Source of the DNA: G963665495 sp963677785
Lineage (GTDB): Bacteria > Desulfobacterota > Desulfovibrionia > Desulfovibrionales > Desulfovibrionaceae
Reading direction: 5' to 3'
Assembly: GCA_963677785.2 (NCBI GenBank)
Contig: CAXXDH010000003.1
Location: 3,720,001-3,784,000, forward strand
Length of the DNA stretch: 64,000 nt
Shown: positions 45,954 to 55,700 of the stretch, in pieces
How the letters are laid out: each line of letters opens with the position of its first letter
How positions within the stretch are numbered: the first letter of the stretch is position 1
Made by a program: the position numbers and the translations under genes
The notes under the pieces: model-generated
The model's database searches: none
Told to the model about the DNA's origin: nothing
Seen by the model: only the letters and a program-made list of their open reading frames with translations

Positions 45954-46187
45954 ATGAGTAAGCGGGATAAGAAACTGGCCCAAATGCGGAACAATCCTCG
46001 AGATTGGCGGATTGATGATGTATTGAGTGTCGCCAGGGACTATGGCTTGATTATACGCCGTCCTGGCGGAAGCCATGTCATTGTGAGTTTTTCGGGAGGA
46101 CAGGAGCTGTCGATTCCGGCTCACAGGCCCATCAAGCCCGTGTATATTAAACAGTTCGTGGCGTTGCTGGATGCCATGGAGGAGTAG
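45954..46187 (+). CDS. hicA: HicA-type mRNA interferase toxin
   Basis: The 77-residue protein has the double-stranded-RNA-binding-like HicA fold, with the catalytic histidine in RRPGGSHVIVSF and the SIPAHRPIKPVYIKQFVALLD end block. HicA cleaves mRNA and is neutralised by HicB. No ribosome site is visible ahead of the ATG, and the promoter -10 box lies 8 bases upstream, so translation may be leaderless. The antitoxin gene begins 5 bases after the stop. Confidence 0.9.
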   Translation: MSKRDKKLAQMRNNPRDWRIDDVLSVARDYGLIIRRPGGSHVIVSFSGGQELSIPAHRPIKPVYIKQFVALLDAMEE

Positions 46188-46192
46188 CAAAC

Positions 46193-46561
46193 ATGGAATT
46201 TCATGGATATCCATTTACACTTTCCCCTTTGCCAGAGGAAGATGGCGGGGGCTGGCTGATTGTTTTTCCTGATTTCCCTGGCTCGGTGATGTCCGATGGA
46301 GACACGCCCGAGGAGGCCCTGCTGAATGGCAGAGAAGCGTTGGAGGCTGTGATAGCCGTATATCAGGAAGACGGGCGCGAACTTCCCACTCCCGGCAGTG
46401 GCGGCGTATCGGGCAAATTCAACTTACGAGCCCCCAAACGACTGCATGCCATGCTGGCCCGTGCGGCTGAAGCCGAAGGCGTTTCCATGAACACCCTGGC
46501 AGTATCTCTGTTGTCCGAAGGGTTGGGCAGGATGGATGCGAATTCGCGGGCGAAGGGGTGA
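46193..46561 (+). CDS. hicB: HicB-type antitoxin
   Basis: The 122-residue protein has the HicB partial RNase-H-like fold (GGGWLIVFPDFPGSVMSDGDT, PEEALLNGREALEAVI) followed by a ribbon-helix-helix DNA-binding segment (KFNLRAPKRLHAMLARAAEAEG, NTLAVSLLSEGL). It should block HicA and repress the operon promoter. Both genes appear intact. They sit at the edge of an IS-rich patch, consistent with horizontal acquisition. Confidence 0.9.
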   Translation: MEFHGYPFTLSPLPEEDGGGWLIVFPDFPGSVMSDGDTPEEALLNGREALEAVIAVYQEDGRELPTPGSGGVSGKFNLRAPKRLHAMLARAAEAEGVSMNTLAVSLLSEGLGRMDANSRAKG

Positions 46562-46767
46562 TGGACTCGAGTTCGAATTGTTTGATTTATCTAAATTTTT
46601 TTAGATGGAGACTGTAAGATCAAGTCGAGACTTCTCCTGTTAATCTCTATGTCAAATCCATGGCTACTTTTCACAGTCCATTCAAAATCATCTCTCTACA
46701 AACTATGCGATCATCAATGTCTTAAGATAGATATACCTCTCCTGGCCCTCTGTGCCAATGAAGATGA
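46562..46767. other. AT-rich spacer between hicB and the IS1182 remnant
   Basis: No gene or clear regulatory element is seen. The segment TCTAAATTTTTTTAGA (near 46586) is a short inverted repeat with a T run and may end hicAB transcription. Confidence 0.4.
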
Positions 46768-47379
46768 GACACCAAGCCCAAACCGCCTAAAAGCACTCCC
46801 AAGGAGTCCGAGCAGGTAAACCTGACTGATGAAGATTCGCGAATCATGCGCAAAAGCAACCGTAGCGAATACACGCAATCTTACAAAGCTCAGGCTGCGG
46901 TTGATGCTGATGGCTCGCAGTTAATACTGTACAATCATGTGACAAATTGCGCAGTGGACAGCAACGAGCTTTTGGCTGCGGTCATTGGAGTGATCGACAA
47001 TGTTGGACAGCCCTCGGCGGTGTTGGCTGATGCAGGGTTTATCAATCGGGATGCTTGTGAAAAAATTGAAGAAATATGCGTAGAGCCGTTTGTCGCCCCA
47101 AGACGGCAAGAATCGCGAGAGTATGATTTCCGTCCTCCCAAAGAAAAGCCGATTAACGATCCGTATCATAAGGCGATGCGTGAGAAGCTTGACAACGAGG
47201 AAGGCAAGTACCTGTATGCTCTGAGAAAACAAACAGTTGAGCCCGTATTTGGCATCATCAAACAAGCGCTTGGATTTCGCCAGTTTCTCCTACGTGGGCT
47301 CAAAAAAGTTACCACGGAGTGGGAGTTGGTGTGCTTGGCGTATAACGTGAAGAGAGTTTTTGCGTTGAAATGCGCCTAA
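46768..47379 (+). pseudogene. IS1182-family transposase, C-terminal fragment
   Basis: The frame is open from 46768 (after a TGA at 46765) to 47379; the first in-frame ATG at 46846 is internal. It encodes the C-terminal half of an IS1182-type DDE transposase: LTDEDSRIMRKSN, YKAQAAVDADGSQLIL, VLADAGFINRD and the final E-helix region KQTVEPVFGIIKQALGFRQFLLRG. The N-terminal half with the first catalytic Asp is missing, so the element is dead. The right-end sequence TCGACAGGCTGCT (near 47510) is preserved. Confidence 0.85.
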
Positions 47380-47803
47380 AAATGGGGCTGAAGCGCTAAA
47401 AAAGGCCCAATTGACTATATTGAAGGCATAAAGGCAAAGATTTCAGCCTTGCTCGACGGTAAAGCCCGGCTCCAGCAGATATCTGCTTATTGCTGGAGCC
47501 GGGTCAAGTTCGACAGGCTGCTAAACTATCCCATCTTTTTTTTTACAATTTCAGTAAAAGCCTTTTGTTGTAGTCTTGCGACTACAACTGTGATAAAAAT
47601 CAAGTTTTTTGTAAGGTAATTACTACTTGATTTGACTTTTTTGCACTATCTTTTTCTGTAGAAAACTTCAATTTGTATCTTTTGTTGAAAAAAAGTAAGC
47701 GTCGAATCGGCTACCTCTTCCCATCTCCAACCGCTTCACGCTATGCTGCTTTCTGCCGAGCCTGACCATTGCGCCGACATCCGGACATGGGTAGAAATTT
47801 CGT
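47380..47803. other. Non-coding region with stacked inverted repeats
   Basis: After the IS1182 end come two separate perfect 9-bp inverted repeats: GTTGTAGTC/GACTACAAC (47567-47575, 47580-47588) and AAATCAAGT/ACTTGATTT (47597-47605, 47625-47633). No gene is supported between 47380 and 47803. Confidence 0.6.
47465..47503 (+). repeat. Perfect 13-bp inverted repeat at the IS1182 remnant end
   Basis: CCCGGCTCCAGCA (47465-47477) pairs with TGCTGGAGCCGGG (47491-47503). It lies between the transposase fragment and the presumed right end; it probably blocks transcription out of or into the element. Confidence 0.75.
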
Positions 47804-48353
47804 ATGCGACAGCTGTCCTTATTCGATCTGCCTACGGATTCCAAGCAGGGGGCGGACGGGCCCAGGTTGTGGTGGGCAATCCAGTACAAGCCTTGGTACG
47901 AGCGGGCTGTGTCCGATTTCAGGGAAATGTACGGGGTGGGGCCGATTTTTTTTGGAGTGGCCGAAGCATCAGGTGTTTCTGCGAGAACCTTCAGCGCCTC
48001 TCATCATAGAGAGAAGTACGGGGAGGCTCGCGAAGCCGCGGACAGGAGTGCTTTGGCGGACGGATTACCGCGAAGTGAAGGCCTTTCGTCCTGCCGACGT
48101 CGCACCCCTGATTGCGGAAATTCTCGCAGGCGGGAGCCCGTGGTTTTGGGACGACGAGTGGCGCCCCATGGTCATGAGCGAGATTCGCGTACACGGGGAC
48201 AACGCTGAGCCCTTTGCGACCAGGCTCGCGGCTCTGGATGTCTATTTTCTGCGCTGGTGCGGTCCTGGGGAGAGCTGTATTTTTCGCCTCTTTGGCGAGC
48301 CCGGGCTGCTCGTTTCGCTGGCCTACGTGGAGGCGCCTTTGGGCGGTGTCTGA
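47804..48353 (+). pseudogene. Unknown gene split by a frameshift in a T8 run
   Basis: Two overlapping frames each look protein-like on one side only. From ATG 47804 the frame reads MRQLSLFDLPTDSKQG...LWWAIQYKPWYERAVSDF up to a run of eight T (47946-47953); after it, the +1 frame continues sensibly (LEWPKHQVFLREPSAPLIIE, KAFRPADVAPLIAEILAGGS, PWFWDDEWRPMVMSEIRVHG) to the stop at 48353. Removing one T would give one protein of about 183 residues. I do not recognise the family; it is rich in Trp. It overlaps the 3' end of the IS66 transposase on the other strand by about 30 bases and may be a passenger gene. Confidence 0.55.
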
Positions 48354-49902
48354 GAGTTCTTTGAAAAATTGCGCGGCAGCAGGGACTCAAAATCCTCCTG
48401 CGTACGCGCATATGGCAACCGCTCGAAAACGCGGACCAGGTAGTCGTAGGGGGTAAGGCCGCCGGCCTTTGCGGTTTCAATGAGGGAGTACATGGCCGCG
48501 CTGGCTTTTTTGCGCCCGCTGGCGAACCGGAAAAAAGCCAGTTTTTACGGCCCACGGCAAACGGACGGATCGCGTTTTCAGCCGCGTTGTTGTCCTGGTG
48601 CAGCCGTCCGTCTGAAAGGTATGCCTCAATTCGGCTCCACTGGCCCAGGGCATAGCCGATGGCCTTGCCGAGCAGGCTTTTGGGCGGTGTGCTTTTCTCG
48701 CGGTCGACCAGCAGCTTCTTGATTTTCTCCAGCAGCGGCTTCACCCGTTCCTGACGCATGGCGTAGATGTCTTCGGGCGGCAGCTTTGCCTCACGAGCCT
48801 GCTTTTCGAGGTGATACAGCTTCTGGATCAGATTCAAGACGGTCTGAGCCGTGCCGACTTTGGTCTTGCCTTTTTTGGGAGCGGCCTTGAGCACGTCCTT
48901 GAACTTCCGCCGTACGTGCGCCAGGCAGCCCACATGCGTGATGCCTTCGCGTTCGCCCAGGTCGATGTAGCCGATATACCCGTCGGTCTGCAGAAAGCCC
49001 TTGAAATCACCGACGATCTGTGCGGCCACCGAGCCGCCGCGGCCGGGAGCGTAATGAAACAGCAGGGCCGGATGCTCGGGCGGACCTCCCCTCGCCACCC
49101 ACATGTATGATTTACTTGTGTTTTCTCGGCCCGGCTCCTTCAAAACCTGGACCGTGGTTTCGTCCATATTAATGATGGGGCCGGAGCGGATTTCCTGTTT
49201 GAGCAGAGCGACCAGCGGTTCGCAGGCCCGCGCGGCCCGGAGCGCCCAGCCGGACATGGTGGCGCGCGAAATGTCGATGCCGATGCGTTCGAACATGTTC
49301 TGCTGCCGGTAAAACGGCAGGCCGTCCGCGAATTTGCCGACCAGAATGTAGGCCAGCAGGCTCGGCGTCACGATTCCCTGCGGGATCAGCTGCAGCGGCA
49401 TGGAAGCGGTGCGTACCGTGGGTCCGTCGTCCTCAACGCCCTCGCACCCGCGGCAGGCGTATTTGGGGCGGATGTGGCGGATGACCTGGACTTTGGCCGG
49501 AATGAAGTCCAGTTTTTCGCTGACTTCCTCGCCGATCCGCGTGAGTTGGCAACCGCAGGCGCAGATTTTCTCTTCTTCGGGAATGTCGTGGACGACCTCC
49601 ACGCGCGGAATCGCCGCCGGAATCGGCCGACGGCCCGGCTTTTTGCGCGTATGCCCGGCAACTTCGGTGATTTCGTCAGCTTCGGCCTCCGGTTCTTCCG
49701 GCTCAGCGGCAACCATCTCGGCCTCGTCAAAAAGCGAGTACTGGTCTTCGTTCCGGCGCGGCCTGGCTTTTTCTGATTTGGCCAGGAACTGCAGGGCCTT
49801 GAAGAAACGAATCTGTTCTTCGAGCTGCGCGATGTAAGCGTCCTTGTCGGCGAGGATGACCTTGAGCGCGGCAGGATCGTCAGGAAGAAACGAAGTGTTC
49901 AT
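48323..49902 (-). pseudogene. tnpC: IS66 transposase TnpC with a frame change at A6G
   Basis: The main frame from ATG 49902 has all the IS66 parts: N-terminal coiled coil, zinc-finger segment (ICACGCQLTRIG, KYACRGCEG), the DDE core (INMDETTVQVL, FLQTDGYIGYI, DNNAAENAIRPFAVGRKNWLF). After GSPAGAKK the frame goes wrong and would run to 48172. A one-base backward shift at A_AAA_AAG (48511-48505) restores the canonical end: ASAAMYSLIETAKAGG, then YDYLVRVFERLPYA, with a stop at 48323. Either an indel or programmed -1 shifting explains this; because tnpB is also damaged, decay is the safer reading. Confidence 0.85.
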
Positions 49903-49963
49903 GACTGCGCATATTACACATAACTATTTGAAATATAAATAGAAAATAATATTTGCAATGTTT

Positions 49964-50315
49964 TTAACAAAGTGTCGAGTAGTTCAGCTTCCGATGGCCA
50001 CGTAGCGAGAGGGGATCGAGTCCGTCCAGCAACCAGGCAAGCTCGCGCTGGCCGAGCTCGAGGATTTCAGCCGCGGTTTCGGGCCAGTGAAAGCGCTCCT
50101 TTTCCAGGCGCTTCTGGCACAGGCAAAAAACGTTGCGGTCCCAGTAAAGGATTTTAATGATGGTCCGGCCGCGGTTGCAGAAGGCGAACAAATGATCTGA
50201 AAAGGCATCCCGCTCCAGATGATCGGCCACCAGCAGCGCGAGCCCGTCAATGGCTTTGCGCATGTCCGTTGCGCAGGACCAGAAATATTTTGGTGTGCGG
50301 ACCGAACGGATTCAT
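49964..50315 (-). pseudogene. tnpB: IS66 accessory protein TnpB, frameshifted near its start
   Basis: The frame from ATG 50263 gives 99 residues with the IS66 Orf2 landmarks (MRKAIDGLALLV, DHLFAFCNRGRTIIKILYWDRN, FHWPE). The true start should be ATG 50315, coupled to the tnpA stop, which reads MNPFGPHTKIFLVL; that frame leaves the correct one near 50270, where two bases seem to be missing from the expected LGATDMRK junction. Translation from the internal ATG could give a shortened product. Confidence 0.8.
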
Positions 50316-50653
50316 TCCAGCCGCTCCAACGTACGCAGCAATTTTTTCAGAAGCGCGGGATTGAAATTTTCCCGGATCTCAATCCGGTAGCGCTCTCCAA
50401 TGTGCAGCTGCAGTGGTTCGCACGGCCCTCTCTCCGGGTTAAAATGCATGGGAACGGGAACCACGGTCGGAATATCGCCGTATGCTGCATCCCGCTCGAA
50501 CCGGCGCTTCCAATACCCCAGCGTACTCTTGGATATCCCGTGCTGCCTGCAGTACGCCTCCTGACTCAGGCCGCTGTGCTTGCAGCTCTCAATGTGCCTG
50601 CGCCATCTCTCGATCTCCTCAGCCGATGTCCGTCCCTTCGAACTTGCCGCCAT
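50312..50653 (-). CDS. tnpA: IS66 accessory protein TnpA
   Basis: A 113-residue helix-turn-helix protein (SAEEIERWRRHIESCKHSGL, AYCRQHGISKSTLGYWKRRF), the first gene of the IS66 set, with AAGGAGG upstream. Its role in transposition is accessory and not well defined. It is intact; the stop overlaps the tnpB start. Confidence 0.88.
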   Translation of the reverse strand: MAASSKGRTSAEEIERWRRHIESCKHSGLSQEAYCRQHGISKSTLGYWKRRFERDAAYGDIPTVVPVPMHFNPERGPCEPLQLHIGERYRIEIRENFNPALLKKLLRTLERLE

Positions 50654-50699
50654 ACTTTCTCCTCCTTGGTTGAGGAATACAGTATGCCAGGGCTACGTA

Positions 50700-51189
50700 A
50701 GTAGGGGGAGATGGAGGCGTTCTGACGGTACGGTACGAGCGCCTTGTTGAGCTTGCCGCAGCAGCTGCAACGACCGCAATGCAGCCCTATGTGTTTGACG
50801 GTCAACTCAGTCGGAGGCAGTTCGATAAATTGATGGATGTAATAAGGCTCAAGATCGTAAAATTCGGTTCCGCCGCACTCGCATTGAGCCGGAAAAAGCT
50901 CAATGACTTCGGTTGGCCGAAGACACTGTTGCCGATGTCCTTTACCTTTGCGACGACTTTTTGATTTATTATTGGACTTGTCTTGGGAATTTTTGAAGGG
51001 GTTGTCACTGGATGGGGGCTTGTTGGAATTGGACGAATTTTGATTGAGCCTGGCTTCGAGCTGCAAGACACGAGCTTTGAGCATTTGGTTCTCGTCAAAA
51101 AGATCAGAAACAAACCCCAGCATGGGCCAAGGCGTGTTGCTGACTACTTCTGCGGAAACCTTTTCGGCGATAGGCGTAAGTTCGTCCAT
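50700..51189 (-). pseudogene. N-terminal fragment of a different IS66 transposase
   Basis: From ATG 51189 the frame encodes the N-terminal coiled coil (FDENQMLKARVLQLEARLNQ), the Asn/Ser/Lys-rich linker (NSSNSNKPPSSDNPFKNSQD) and a zinc-finger segment (CECGGTEFY, CGRCSCCGKLNKALVP) of an IS66-type TnpC that differs from the complete one next door. Similarity ends near 50715, where the neighbouring IS66 begins. The element terminus GTAAGCGCTCA (minus strand, outer base 51241) is still present on the right. Confidence 0.82.
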
Positions 51190-51363
51190 GCTATAAAAAT
51201 GAACATTTTTTAGAAAAAGTCTACACCCTGTGAGCGCTTACCTTTACCCTGCCTTTTTTCTTAGAGGGAGCCGGAGTATCGATTCCAGACGGAATCGAAG
51301 AATATCGCAAGTTGTAAAGTGCAGGTGAAGCACCGTGCTACGGAACCGTATGCCTGGTGGAGT

Positions 51364-51396
51364 GGTAGGACGGGGCTGCGAGGCCTCCGTCCTACC
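51364..51396. terminator. Perfect hairpin downstream of gapA
   Basis: GGTAGGACGG (51364-51373) pairs with CCGTCCTACC (51387-51396). There is no T run on the minus strand, so it may be a 3'-end stabiliser rather than an intrinsic terminator. It begins 15 bases after the gapA stop. Confidence 0.55.
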
Positions 51397-51411
51397 CGAT
51401 GAAGATATGCC

Positions 51412-52416
51412 TTATACGCTGGCGGAAACTTTTTGCAGCAAACGGACCAACTGGTTGGTAAAACCGGATTCATTATCGTACCAGATCAGCAGCTTGAGCA
51501 TGCTGTTATCCTGAACAGTGGTAACCAAACCGTCTACTACGCCACCATAGGTGCTTCCCATATAATCTATGGAAACCAGGGGAATGTCCGTATAGCCCAT
51601 ATTGTCTTTGAGTGGTCCTTCTGCGGCGGCTTTGAGGGCGGCGTTGACATCCTCAGCCGTGGTACCGGTTTTCAGCTGGCAGACCAGATCAACAAGAGAG
51701 ACGTTGGGAGTCGGCACGCGGATGGCCATACCGTCCAGTTTTCCTGCAAGTTCCGGGATAACCAGGCTTACGGCTTTGGCTGCACCCGTGGTGGTGGGCA
51801 ACATAGAGAGGCAGGCGGCGCGTCCGCGGCGCAGATCTTTATGTGAGCCGTCCAGAATACGTTGATTCATGGTGTACGAATGGATTGTCGTCATCAGGCC
51901 GCGTTCAATGCCAAAGGTATCGTTGATTACTTTGGCGGCCGGAGCAAGACAGTTGGTCGTACAGGAGGCATTGGAAATGACATTGTGTTTGTCCGGATCA
52001 TAGCACGAATCATTGACACCCATGACCACGGTGAGGTCTGCTGTGGCACAGGGGGCGCTGATCACCGATTTTTTGGCTCCGGCATCAATGTGTAGCTGGA
52101 GTCCGTCACGGTCTTTGATGGTGCCGGTGGTTTCCACGGCAATGTCCACCCCCAGCGCTTTCCAAGCCCATTCGCCCTGAGGTTTGCGGGTTATGGGGAT
52201 GAGAGTGTCGTTGACGATGAGTCCCTCATCATTAAAGGATACATTGGCAGAAAACATACCATGACAGGAATCGTACTGGAGAAGATGGGCCAATGTCTTG
52301 TTGTCGGCTCTGGCGTTGATGGCTGCAATCTCCAGCCCACTGTCGCCCGTAGTGATGAGCCGTGTCAGGTAACGACCAATACGACCGAAACCATTGATAC
52401 CCAGTTTTACCGCCAT
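51412..52416 (-). CDS. gapA: Glyceraldehyde-3-phosphate dehydrogenase, type I
   Basis: A 334-residue glycolytic/gluconeogenic enzyme. It shows the Rossmann start GINGFGRIGRYLTRL, the active-site SNASCTTNCLAP (Cys152), HSYTMNQRILDG and the end block WYDNESGFTNQLVRLL. At the end of the second strand the sequence reads INARADN, where NAD-specific enzymes usually have IND; loss of that Asp can relax preference toward NADP, which is only a hint here. AAAGGAG precedes the ATG. A good promoter lies at 52527-52555. Confidence 0.96.
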   Translation of the reverse strand: MAVKLGINGFGRIGRYLTRLITTGDSGLEIAAINARADNKTLAHLLQYDSCHGMFSANVSFNDEGLIVNDTLIPITRKPQGEWAWKALGVDIAVETTGTIKDRDGLQLHIDAGAKKSVISAPCATADLTVVMGVNDSCYDPDKHNVISNASCTTNCLAPAAKVINDTFGIERGLMTTIHSYTMNQRILDGSHKDLRRGRAACLSMLPTTTGAAKAVSLVIPELAGKLDGMAIRVPTPNVSLVDLVCQLKTGTTAEDVNAALKAAAEGPLKDNMGYTDIPLVSIDYMGSTYGGVVDGLVTTVQDNSMLKLLIWYDNESGFTNQLVRLLQKVSASV

Positions 52417-52526
52417 GAAAGCTACTCCTTTGGCTACGCGTTGATTTTAGGAACGAACAACAGACAGATTCATACGTTTTGCATGCCAGAATGAACTGTC
52501 GGCATAATAATTGATAAGTCTATAAG

Positions 52527-52555
52527 TTTATATGCCGGAAGTGGAGACATGTCAA
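52527..52555 (-). promoter_or_regulatory. gapA promoter
   Basis: On the minus strand, TTGACA (52555-52550), a 17-base spacer and TATAAA (52532-52527). An inverted repeat CGGCATA/TATGCCG (52500-52506, 52531-52537) spans the -10 box and start site and may be an operator. Confidence 0.75.
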
Positions 52556-52701
52556 CGATAATCCCTACTTATCGCAAAAATATATCTTCTGTTTCACGTT
52601 AAGCGCAGCGTCCGAGTTGCATTGGCAAACTCTACCTGGAGACTATACAAATTTAGCACAGCTTGCAGTGTCTCATTTATCATTATTGGCACACTGCAAA
52701 G

Positions 52702-52745
52702 AAGCCTGAGCCGACACTCATTGTCTATACGACTTGTTCAGGCTT
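52702..52745 (-). terminator. Hairpin after the GH65 fusion gene
   Basis: AAGCCTGA / TCAGGCTT arms (52702-52709, 52738-52745) enclose a 28-base loop with some internal pairing; on the minus strand TTCTTTG follows. It is a modest terminator candidate. Confidence 0.5.
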
Positions 52746-52755
52746 CCCGATGGGA

Positions 52756-55700
52756 CTATAAGCGGATAACTTTTTGTTTTCCCGGCAATAGTCCGGTTTC
52801 TTGTCCGTTCACCTTTACAAAAACCTGTTTTCCGCCTCGTTTGCGCGAGGTGATGATCAATCGCTCATGATTGATGTTCAAGTCGTACCAGACTCGTTCA
52901 TGACAAAAGCTGAACTGCAGTGTTTTCCAATGGGAGGGCAGTTGCGGATGAATTTCAGGCGTATTGCCCAGAAGAGAAATGCCGGCAAAATAGCGATAGA
53001 TTACGTCAAGAGTTCCGGCCATCACGCCTGTGTGGATGCCTTCGGTGGTGGTGCCTCCCTGCGTGTCGTAAATATCGGAGCGCATGGCTTCCATGAACCA
53101 CTCCCAGACCGTATCCCCGGCATTGGCATATCCTGAAATAATCGCATGCACGACCTTGCTCAATGTGGATCCATGGCTTGTTCTCCGGACATAATATTCA
53201 TAGTTGGCTTTGAGCATTTCCGTTGGGTCACCGACTTCATAGCCCAATTGCTGCAGAATGCGTTTCACTTCTTTAGGGGAAAGTACGTAATACATCATCA
53301 GCGTATCAGCCTGCTTGGCGACCTTGTAGTTGTCTGGAGAATTTCCTTCGGCTTTGAGGATTCGGTCCATACGGTGGATGCTGTAATACCGTTTGCGGTA
53401 ATAGTCCCAATCCAGCTCTTCTAGGTCCATATAGCCGGAGAATTGACTGATGATACCGTCGGGAGTGATCTCCACGGCCATGTTCCTGGTAATATGCTGC
53501 CATTTGGCTGTTTCGTCACGCTTGAAGCCTGTCTTATGAGAAATGGCATCCAGAGTGGCCTTCGGAAGTTTGGTTACCAGTTCAATGGCCTTCTCCAGCA
53601 GCCAGACAACCATGACATTGGTGTAGGCATTGTCCTGGATCCCCGGATTTTCAGATCCGGGAAGTTTTTCATGGAATTCATCCGGCCCCATGACTCCGGA
53701 GATATGGTAGCGTTTCGAAGTTTGATCGTACGTGGCGATACTGGCCCAGAACCGGGCAATCTCCAGCATCATTTCCGCCCCATACTGCTTGAGAAAATTG
53801 CTGTCAGACGCGGATTGGATATGTCGCCAGGTGTTGTAGAAAACAGCAATGGACACATGGCGCTGACGGCGTGAAAGATCCGGTCCCCAGCTGTTGTTTT
53901 CCGGATTGAAATGCAGCTCCTGAGTTTCCTCCTCGCCGCCGTCCGCTGTTTGCCAGGGGTACATGGCGCCTTTATAACCGTTTTCTTTGGCATACTGGCG
54001 CGCACCGTCTAGCCTGTTGTAGCGGTACTGCAGGAGCGATCGTGTAATTTCTGGAAAATGGGAATCAAAAAAGGGAAAAATATACAGTTCGTCCCAAAAG
54101 ATATGTCCTCGGTATGCCTCGCCATGCAGGCCCCGGGCCGGCATTCCGGCATCCAGTTCAAGGTTGTTGGGAGATGCAGTGACAAGTAGGTGATAGACGT
54201 GCAGGCGCAGGACCTTTTGTACGAAGCGATCACCGGTAATTGAGATATCCGCTTTGTCCCAGAGCGCTTCCCAGGCGCGGACGTGGGGTGAGAAAACTCC
54301 TTTGAAACTTTTCAATGGCGTGAGTTCTTCCAGAGCCGCTTGCTTGGGATGTTCAATCCCCTTGTCGCGCGAGGTGTACACAGTCACCAGTTTTTCTATG
54401 GAATAGGTGATGTTTTCCCCGGCTTCAAATTCAATTTCTTCACTTATTTGCCAGCCCGTACGGAGTATTTTTGTCTCAACTAGCAGGGTTTTGCCTCCTT
54501 CGCGCATCAGTGTTTTGGAGGCCATGGAAATTTCATATTTGGATGCTTTGGTGCGCATCTGCAAATAAATGCCTGCCGCGCTTTGTCCGGCATCCACGCC
54601 TTCCAGATGATCGGAACGCAGATCCCGGTATCTGGCAACTCCGTCGTTTTTCACGTTGCCGTCAAGACTGGAGCGGATGGTGATGGTGTCGCTGTAATTC
54701 AAAGGAGTAACATCGTAGCGGATGGCGCAGACATGCGGGCTGGCCATGCTGGCGATCCGGCGCGGATTGATGCGGGTAATGCGTCCGAGGCTGTCGCGAA
54801 AGACAATCGACCATTCCATGTAAGCTTCGCGCATATGCAGGGTCTGCTGAAAGCTGAGCACCTCCATCTGCATCGGGCTCATGAATTCGCCGCATCCGAT
54901 ACGGAATTCGATCAGCAGCCAGTTTGGACAGTTGACAAAGTCATTGTTGTAGATGTCGCGGTCATGAATCTTGGTGGGGAGCTTGTTGAATATGCCCGCG
55001 AGATAGGTGCCAGGGTAATAGGAAAAAGAGGCTCGTTCGCTTTCAAAGCAGCCACGCGTGCCGAGGTAGCCGTTGCCAACGGCGCACAGCGTTTCGCGGA
55101 GTTTTTCTTCACCCTGGTCAAAACCTTTGTACGTCAGCTTCCAGTTGTCCTCTTCGATACCTCGAAGAAACCAGTCCTGGATTTTTTGCAGACTCATCTC
55201 TCCCAGGTCGCAGACAACAATGTCCGCGCCGAATTGGTGCAGGAGGTGACCTTCATGCCCCCTTGAGACACCGAGAACAAGGCCGAAATTGCCATTTTTA
55301 CCAGCCTGGACGCCCGAAATAGCGTCTTCAACCACCACGCATTCTCCAGGAGAGAGTCCGAGTCTGGCGGCCGCTGTAGTGAAAATGTCCGGATCCGGCT
55401 TGCCCTTCAAATGTAGCTGGGCGGAAACGACGCCGTCAATGATTACGGGAAAATGATCAATAACTCCGGCGTATTCCAGAACCATCCGGCAATTGCGGCT
55501 GGATGAGGCCACTGCGACTTTGATACCGTTGGCGACCAGCTCTTCCACCAGAAACATGCTCGTTTGGTAAACCTCGGGGCCTTGGGTTTTGAGTACTTCC
55601 TGAAACAGTTCGTTTTTATTGTTGCCAACGCCGCAGATGGTTTCCTGGTCGGGCGTATCTGAAGGATCGCCATAGGGCAGATCATATCCGCGCGACTGGA

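Larger units (their letters stand above)
48323..50653 (-). mobile_element. IS66-family element (tnpA, tnpB, tnpC)
   Basis: Three minus-strand genes in IS66 order, with tnpA and tnpB coupled by ATGA. tnpB and tnpC both carry frame disruptions. I could not define both terminal inverted repeats, so the span given is the coding span only. It lies against a truncated older IS66-type element (50700-51241). Confidence 0.85.

Noticed and set aside
51190..51411. Possible small gene or RNA between the IS66 remnant and gapA
   Set aside because: The short frames lack ribosome sites and nothing resembles a tRNA or known RNA; only the IS66 terminus and the 51364-51396 hairpin are supported.
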